Of a DNA stretch of 64,000 nucleotides, positions 56,453 through 64,000 are shown one piece after another; position 1 is the first letter of the stretch; every line of letters starts with the position of its first letter. Origin of the DNA: Zygnema cylindricum (Eukaryota; Streptophyta; Zygnematophyceae; Zygnematales; Zygnemataceae). Under the pieces are notes generated by a model. The model saw only the letters and a program-made list of their open reading frames with translations. It ran no database searches and had not been told where the DNA came from. The stretch covers positions 124,001-188,000 of the forward strand of contig JBBHKE010003332.1 of assembly GCA_037447655.1 (NCBI GenBank). Reading direction: 5' to 3'. The position numbers and the translations under genes were made by a program.

Positions 56453-58824
56453 TCACACAGGCAAAACAAAAGCCGGATGTCGATTTTCAATCTCCATGTG
56501 AGTCAATCCTCTGTTGTCGTTCCGTAAACCGGCACGGACGACCTCTGGGGACTTATCTCCTTGAAGATAAGATAAACAAACCTACAAAGAAACAAACAAA
56601 TAAAACATAAAGGTGTTTTAAACGAGTCAACAAAACCAAAGACAATCATAATCCTTTCCCACCATTTTTTTTCCCTCTCCTTTTCCCCTCTCTCCTGAAA
56701 CTAAAACGATGAAAGACCAATCAATACTTGAAGATCGAGAACTACTTGAGATCGCTATTACAATCTCCCAAAGTCCATTAGTCTCGGCAACACTAATCTT
56801 GAATGCGGAAAATTTGCCGATATGTATACATGAATTAGTATGGACCACAATATTTCATAAACACAATGGAAGTGGACTTCCGAACATCTTGTCACACTTT
56901 TCACCATAATTAGCGTGGATGTGAATTTTGTTTTGACGTCAGTCGTGTTACCCTGAAAGTTATTTTGTCCAACATAACTTCAAAACGAAAAAAAAAGACA
57001 CACCTAGTCCACATCAATTCTTGTGCCAGCAATAAAAATTGACAAGTGTGACTACAGCCCACACCAATGACAATCAAGTACACCATCCTTGAACCATTTG
57101 CAGAACCGTTACACTCCCTCCCACCCTTGCCTGCGCTAAAAACAGTGGTCTCCCCACCAGGCCCAAAAACGCCTTCTCCCTCCCCTACCCTCCTCTTCTC
57201 TGCCCTTGTCGTGCACTCTAAAAAGTACCATACCTTCCCCACCAATTCCCGCAACCCCTCCTCTCTCCCTCCCCGTGTTGGGTTTAACCAGTACCCCTGA
57301 ACCTACTATTGTTTAAACAGTCATTGAACGATTAGACGCAATGTTTAAACACTTGAACGTTCAAACCTTTTTTAACCTTCAAGAACTCCGAACGACTTGT
57401 GCACAACTTGATTTATGTCTTCATGACCTTATTGACCTTTATTGATGCTTTTTATTTCTCTATCGGACTTCGTATAGGGTGTGAATCATTGGAAGTATTG
57501 AACCTCGATAAAAATGTCTTTATAATGGAGTTACAATGTCTCCTTAGAAATGGAGTTCAAATAACAATTTTCAAAATCGATCATTGAATACTTGAAATTC
57601 CAATTTTTTGGTCGTGTCAATACAATGGAATTAATTAACAATTAACTTTGTTTAAAAACCAATGAGCACAGAATTTTAAAGTTCGATCGCAACATTAGTG
57701 CCATTTGATTGGAACAATGAAAGAAGCAATCAAAATTGTATGGCAACTTTTTTTTTATCAAAACAAATAAAAAAAAATAGAATTTGGCTTGGAATTCCAA
57801 ATTTCATCTCCAAGAGTACTTGATGTTTTCTTTGGAATTTCTAGACAATGGAATAGAAATTCGCGGATTTTGATTCAAACCATCAACAAGAAATTTGAAA
57901 AAGGCGGAGGAAGAAGAGGACAATTTTTGAAAAGCTTCGTGTGGTTCGCAGCACAAAAACTAAACAAAAGAAAAAATTAAAACTAATGAAAATGTTTTAT
58001 ACGATTTTATTTGCGCCCAAATGTGTCTACAAAGTCCTAACCAAAAAACCTGCTTGAAACTTGCGGGAGACAAAAAAAAACGAAAATCGAAATACTTTAT
58101 TCGAAACAAGGGATAAAACCCAGTTATAAAAAAATCTATGGACCGGTGCTACCGAGTACTTCGTAATCTACACGGTGAACCACTATTTTTTTTTTTTCGA
58201 ATTAATGTTATTTTCGACCTTCAAACTTGTTTTTCTCCATGCACACTTGTCAATTAATTAATTCGAAGGTCACAATGGAAATACAAAATTCTTAGCTTCT
58301 GATTTGTGGTTTCCAAATGAAAATTGGATAAGTGTCTACAAAGAAAAGTTGATTTAATAGGTGAAACGTCCATTATTAACCCTAGTAGCAATATACAATG
58401 CATCGTACTCCTCGATACAATGTATCGTTTAAACCCAAACTCTTAAACGCTAAAAAGATCATTAAAACTCGGTTCAACATTTGAACATAAAACATTAGTT
58501 TTAACCGGGAGATGACAACCATGCCCCTCCCCTCCCCTCCTCCCTTCTCCCCTAAAAAACCCTCGAAAACCCTTAAAAACTCACACCTACACCATGTTGT
58601 AAACACTGACCATGCAACCCACCCCCCTCCCTCCCTTCCTCCCTCCCTCCCTCCCTCCCTTCCGTCCCCTCCCTCCAACCCTCTCCCTCTCCCTCCCTCA
58701 CCTGCACCGCGTCGTGAACTCTGACAAAGTACCACTCCTTACCCACGAGCTCCCAGAGCCCCGCCCTCCCCATGGTGCCCATCACCGAATCGCAGCAATT
58801 GCAGAGTGCCACCTGGACACCGTG

Positions 58825-58880
<56 letters not shown>

Positions 58881-61800
58881 CGTCAGAGAGGGAGAGAAGG
58901 GGGGAGAGGGGAGAGAGGTTGATCAACATCGATGCGTTCAGACGATCATTTCCGCTGCTGAGAAAGCGTGAAACGAGAAAGGACAGAAGGACAACAAGAC
59001 AAGGAAAGGGGAGAACGGGGAGAGGCCGAGAGAGAGGGAGAGGGAGGGGAAGTTGCCCTGGACTTACGAGTCATATCGAGAATCACAAACTGCACTCGTT
59101 CCATTTTAACACCGTTTGTCTCTTTCTCAGAGCACAAAAATTCATAATGTCGGAGCCTGAAAAGGTACAACGAGTCCATAAAACCTTTCTTACTCCTATA
59201 CTTTTTAAGGAAAATGGCATTTTTGTCCTATTATGCCCACCAAAAATCAAAGCAAAAATCGCAAGATATGGATGAGACACAAAACAGAAAAGGAGAGAGC
59301 ATTTGCATGCAAAGATTAAACCCTTACAGATGTTAAAATATTGGGTATGGAAACGTTAGTATATAGGTCTTACGACGAATGATTTGTGAAGGGAGAGAGG
59401 GAGAGAGGCAGAGCGGGAGAGATGCAGAGTGGGAGAGAGGGAGAGTGGGAGAGGCAGTGGGAGAGTGGGAGTGGGAGAGAGGGAAAGCGGGAGAGAGAGA
59501 GAGTACATTTCCGCGTCCTTTATGGGTCGTATTTCAACTTTACCTGTCTATAATATAGCTACTATTTGCAAAATACATGGGTGCATCCACACGAATAGCG
59601 ATTAATCCCCCATATAAATATGCTTCTGGATATTGTTCCACATTTCGATAAACCGTGGTCCCCGGAAGACGACCCAAAATGGCTGAAAAAACCGAAAGAA
59701 AAACAAAAAAAGGACCAAATCAAATGTTAATTGACTCCAACAATGATTGTGTTTCCGGTCCACAGTAAAAAATGAACTTATCTCTACGATTGTTGTTTTG
59801 TGGGCAGATATTTGTGATGTGTTTAATACAAAACATGAGATACAAAGGATCACAATTGTAAAAATCTGTGTGGCTTTTGCAATGATGACATATCTCCACG
59901 TTTGGTATACGCGGTAGTAAGCAGTGAATGATATTTCTGCTTCAAAGTAATTAAAAAAAAGAGTTTTGTTTAAATGTTATATTTGTAAATGCCACATACC
60001 CATCACTTATCTTCGCTCTTTGTTTCGATGTTTTAAACAATGCAGATTGAGGGTTGTTTTTTCCGGTGTTCAGTATGGGAATTTTCTTGCAAGTTCTTCA
60101 ATTACTTCAAGGTAATTGACATGTTTGTTGCATGGTTGCAATTTCTTATTCTGCCAATGATTTGAAAAAACTTCAACCACCGGCAGTTTGACAATAAGAA
60201 GTTTACCAAGAATTCCCTTCCCTTCCCTTCCCTTCTTCCCGTCTCCTTCTGTCACTGCAGATTCTACCATTCTGACGTCAAGTCATCCAGTGCAGATTTT
60301 TTTTTCCTTTCCGTAAACTCGGTTTTTTTGGATGAACAAAATCGTAAAATCGTGTTAATAACAGTAAGAGAAGGAGTGAACTCAAGAACAGAGTCAATTA
60401 ATAAATAATCCCCCATTGAAAAGGTCAACAGCACTAAATCTTTTCATAAGCTGTGTGATGAGATGTGTGGCTTTATTATTTCTATCATCGAATAATTTGA
60501 CCTCACTGGTCCCATTTGACTCCAACTTGATTCGCAGGAAAATAAGTTAATAATAAATAACAACATATTTCGAGAGACTTTTATTTCTTAAAAGATGGGT
60601 AACCGAGAAATCAAGGAGACAAGCTTTGATTCCCAGTGAACTTCAAAGCTAAAGGAATCTATTAGGAGATATAACTTTAAGAGGCCCGATTGAATATCAA
60701 TAATAACAAAGCATTAATTTGGTTCAGTAAAAAGAGAGGGAGGAAGAGGAGAAGACTCTCTCACCAATATGTGGATTTGCCGATTCGTGGATAACAAACA
60801 CGAGAGAGAGACAAACCTGGAAACCCATTTATTTAAAGTTCACAATCAGAAAGCATATTAGATTAACATCTCTCAGACAATAAGTACAGTTCTTGTGAAA
60901 AAAAAAAAATTAAGAAGGTAGAAGAAACAGAATAATATTGGACCACCCGAAACCCAACAGATCAAAGATAAATTGTATTATCCTCCACAAATGAAACAAA
61001 TCACTTATTCCAGGTTCAGTTTCTTTCCTTTTAGATAATAACCAAAACAACTCCCTTACTCACTCAGAGCCACCCACTCTCGCTTTCTCAAACTCACAGA
61101 CTCTCTCACTCCCACTTTTACTCACTCTCCCTTACTTTCACTCACTCTCCTCCACTCTTACCCTCCTGCCCACCCACATCCTCTTTCATTCTTTCTCCCT
61201 CTTCCCTCCCTTCCCTCACTAAATCTCACTCCCTTTCCCTCCACCTTCCCACTTTCACACTCCCTCACCGCAATGAGAACTCCCACTTCAATTCCAAAAA
61301 CGAGAGTTCCCCAAAACGCCGCACTCCATAGACAAAAGTCCTTCTTCTCCACTCTCCATAGGAACCTCGCCTCCTCAAAGTCCACAAGACCCATCACCGC
61401 CGACAACACTATGGCTGCCAGAACACACTGCACAACAAACCACCATCAAACCACCATCAGAAACGCTGTATTTCTCCCTCCCTCCCTCCCTCACTCACTC
61501 ACTCCCTCTCTCACTCCCTCTGTCTCTTTCTCTCTCCCTCTGTCCCTCTCCCTCTCCCTCTCCCTTCCTTTCTTTCTTCAATATGATACATATGCACATT
61601 GCAATCTCGTTCAGTCCCCCTCTCCCTTTCCCTCTCCTTTCATCTTCACTCTCCAGCTTGGCAACACCTATTCCCTCTTCTCTCTGTCCTTCTATTCTTC
61701 TTTTTACAAGCTCAACATTTCCCTTTTTTGCTCTGATACGATCTGTTTCACTTTCCAGACAAAGATAATGGTGGTGGAATTTTTTCTGTCACCTAAGTTC

Positions 61801-63493
61801 ACATTCATCAAAAAGAGGAAGAGAGAAAGCAATAAATGCAGCACATAGGGAGAAAGAGAGGGAGACATTGCCACAGACAGGCAGAGAGACGGAGAGGAAG
61901 CGAGGAAGAACAAAAGAGTGCACACAGACACACAGAAGGACACACAGTGAGAGACAAAAACAGATGCAAAGACGGAGACAGAGAGACATACAGAAACAGG
62001 GACGGAGAGACAGGGATAAGAGGCCAAGAGACAGCGGAAGAGCAATAGAGATAGAGAGTGAGAGAGAGTGTGTGAGAGAGAGAGAGAGAGAGAGTGAGAG
62101 AGAGAGAGACCTGAGGCACGTCAACAAAAAGTGGAGTGATAAAGAGAAGAGTGGCGAGAGTGAGGCCTCCCACAATGAGTCCCGCCACTCCCGTGCGAGC
62201 GCCGACCTCGTTGCTCACGGCGGAACGGGAGAATGAACCTACACGGAAACAGTTTCTGTTAGCCAAAAGAAACCAACGCGAGAACGTGCATCAAAGAAGA
62301 ATGCAGTAAAGAACAAAAAAATAGAAAAGGAACTGTATCATCAACTAATCAAAAGAATAAGGCATGCGGTTTCTTTCTCAAAGGAAATCGACATGCATAA
62401 GTCGAAGCAAGTTTAGGACTGCATCCTCAGAAAATGACAAAAAAAAGCTTCCACTATCAACAAACAAACGGAAGATTGAAAGGCAGAGTCCAAATCCTGG
62501 GCGTAAATGTCCATTGTAAGATCTTTTACTTTATTCAAAGCTTCAATTCCAGTTCACATGAAGAATATAACAAGAAAAAAAGTCGATTGCCTTTCACAAG
62601 TTATCACATCTAATAGAGTGGAGAGAATTGTGCTGAATAATAGAAGACAAAGAGCCAAAAAAACAGAAAACCAGAGACAGACAGGTTTAAACAGCTTAAA
62701 ACGAGAAAAAGCCATTTACAAGGAAGTCCAAGTGGAGGAAATCTGACCAGCTGAAGGAAAAGCCGAAAAGAAGGAGCCCATAATATTGGCCAATCCAAGC
62801 CCAAGAAGTTCATTATTGCTGTCAATTTCATATCCATTTCTGGAAGCCAAAGCTTTTGCGATTCCGACCGATTCCAGTATCGCGACACCAACAATTACTA
62901 CTGCGGATTTAAAAAGAAGAGGCATTTGTGCCCATTTGAAATTAAGAAAAACAGGAGGAAATCCTCGGGGGATAGAGCCAATCTGTGAAGTCCTCCAAAA
63001 AAAAAATCCCACAAACAAAGTAAGTTTCCCTGGTGGGTTTCAATTTTGTTCTCCTTTTTCGTACTCTAATAAAGATGGTCCAACAATTTATACAACTGAG
63101 AAATACCGAGAAAACGATCGAAAAAAGAAAGTGTATTTCCTCACCGTCTTGACATTGTCTGGTCTCAAAATTTTGACTATAACTGTTCCCAGAATAACAG
63201 CTGTCACAGGTCCTCCTGCTCTCACCCATTCCCATCCTTTCCATCGTTTTCCCACTTCTTTCATTATTAAAAGAAGCACCAAAACAAGACCTCCAAATAT
63301 AAGAGGGTTTGTTGCAGCATCCCCTTTCTTTATAAGCCAAAGTAACTGCCCGGAAATGTAAAAAAAGTTGCTGCTGCTGATTCCGGGCAGCCCCAAAAAA
63401 TCGTGGAGAACCGAGACAGCGATAATTAGAGCTGCCCCGGATGTGAATCCGGACGTCACTGAATGGCTTAAAAAACGAATAAGCCATCCAAGC
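56453..63493 (-). CDS. SULTR4-like sulfate transporter (SulP family), 5' end beyond the window, one exon not found
   Basis: Exons on the minus strand: 63493-63145, 62982-62748, 62238-62111, 61427-61269, 60816-60765, 59682-59544, 59156-59068, [missing], 58812-58702, 58605-58593 and 56559-56453. The text matches plant SULTR4: RLGWLIRFLSHSVTSGFTSG, VAILESVGIAKALASRNGYE, SFSRSAVSNEVGA, LAAIVLSAVMGLVDFEEARF, LWRVEKKDFCLW, FVIHESANPHIA, ILGRLPGTTVYRN, then STAS pieces (VQFVILDMT; ELVGKEWYFVRVHDAVQ). SULTR4 proteins export sulfate from the vacuole through the tonoplast. Phases agree everywhere except between 59068 and 58812. There the exon that should encode the STAS centre (the ..IDSSA.. region, about 78 nt) is absent, and direct splicing would shift the frame. 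The 13-nt exon and the last exon (DKSPEVVRAGLRNDN...PV, stop 56455-56453) are chosen by phase and are less certain. The first exons lie right of 64000. Confidence 0.8.
57190..57260 (-). pseudogene. Degenerate extra copy of the SULTR4 STAS exon
   Basis: Minus-strand reading gives RELVGKVWYF, then with a one-base shift RVHDKG. This parallels ELVGKEWYFVRVHDAVQ of the exon at 58812-58702, including the G-rich stretch just before it. It lies inside the long last intron of the same gene and lacks a clean acceptor or donor, so it is read as an exon-duplication relic. Confidence 0.5.
58828..58878. repeat. (GA)n microsatellite beside a SULTR4 exon
   Basis: About 25 GA units, 16 bp from the start of the exon at 58812. 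In sense orientation it is a (CT)n tract upstream of that exon's acceptor. Confidence 0.9.
61800..62110. repeat. Purine-rich simple sequence in a SULTR4 intron
   Basis: GAGA- and GACAGA-rich DNA runs up to the donor of the exon at 62238-62111. Open frames on either strand (SLSLSL or RERERE) are artefacts of the repeat. Confidence 0.75.
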
Positions 63494-63512
63494 CTGCGGG
63501 AATCCGGGGACA

Positions 63513-63562
63513 CTTGAGTTATTTTTCAGTTTTTATTTATTTATTTATTATTATTATTTTTT

Positions 63563-63602
<40 letters not shown>

Positions 63603-64000
63603 GAGAGAAGAATATAGATATAAATATATATATAGATATTGTGTGTATTTTGAGTGCCAAATGTGGGAACGGACAGGGAAAAGACTGACAACAACATAAA
63701 AAAAATGGAGAAGACAGGGGAGAGGGAGAGAGAGGGGGAAGAGAGGAGAGAGAGGGAGAGGAGATGTGGAAAATCGGGCAAGTGAGAGACATAATTGAAA
63801 GAAAGGGCAAAAAGGAAAGACGAGAAAGAGGTGGGAAAGAGGAAGAAGAACGAAAGAAAAGGGAAAAAGAAGAGAAAGAGGAGAAGAGGAGGAAAAAAAG
63901 ATGAAAGGAAAGAGCGAAGACGGAAATATGAAAGACAAAGATTAGGAACGGGAAAGAACGAGGGAGAAATAGAGGGTAGGAGGAGAAAAAGAACTTCAAA
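63513..64000. repeat. Low-complexity right edge, SULTR4 intron
   Basis: A (TA)n run (about 63566-63598) is followed by GA/AGAGG-rich DNA to the end of the window. No exon of the transporter is recognisable here, so its N-terminal exons must lie further right. Confidence 0.6.

Noticed and set aside
61789-62266. SLSLSL-type minus-strand frames of 113-152 codons
   Set aside because: Simple-sequence artefacts. Only 62238-62111 is a supported exon.
62507-63361. Plus-strand frames opposite the sulfate transporter
   Set aside because: They are shadows of the minus-strand SULTR4 exons at 62982-62748 and 63493-63145.

Overview
The window looks like nuclear DNA of a green plant, most likely an early-diverging streptophyte (a charophyte alga such as Chara, or another non-seed lineage). 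The grounds are plant-type genes with many GT-AG introns, a plastid-targeted IspH/HDR, a SULTR4-type sulfate transporter, a GAT1-like AAAP permease, and plant Ty1/copia and BED/hAT elements. The species is an inference. Roughly half of the 64 kb is transposon-derived or low-complexity DNA.

Layout. 1-1.6 kb: the 3' end of an LTR retroelement (ORF plus LTR). 2.4-7.1 kb: nested transposons, with a TA-flanked MITE-like element split by a 4-kb element that carries a frameshifted hAT-type transposase. 7.8-13.1 kb (+): a six-exon WD40-like gene. 13.1-18.7 kb: intergenic, with a decayed copia LTR/leader joined to a piece of another retroelement protein, and a MITE. 18.7-25.7 kb (-): a complete ten-exon plastid ispH (HDR) gene whose intron 4 holds a broken bacterial-type glmS, the most unusual item here. 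26.6-38.1 kb: Ty1/copia DNA on the minus strand, laid out LTR-internal-LTR-internal-LTR with shared LTRs. 38.8-44.3 kb: a second decayed hAT copy, a long inverted-repeat (foldback) element with its own nested insertion, and two more MITE-like elements. 45.9-55.4 kb (+): an eleven-exon amino-acid/GABA-transporter-like gene with very repetitive introns. 56.5-63.5 kb (-): the 3' part of a SULTR4-like gene, whose 5' end lies beyond the right edge and in which I cannot find the central STAS exon. 63.5-64 kb: low-complexity DNA.

The four host genes are unrelated housekeeping functions: isoprenoid precursor synthesis in the plastid, amino-acid transport, sulfate transport, and a WD40 scaffold. They form no operon or cluster. 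Exon models were built by hand from splice signals, reading-phase continuity and recognised family motifs. All internal junctions are in phase except at the missing STAS exon. Family assignments come from pattern recognition, without a database search.
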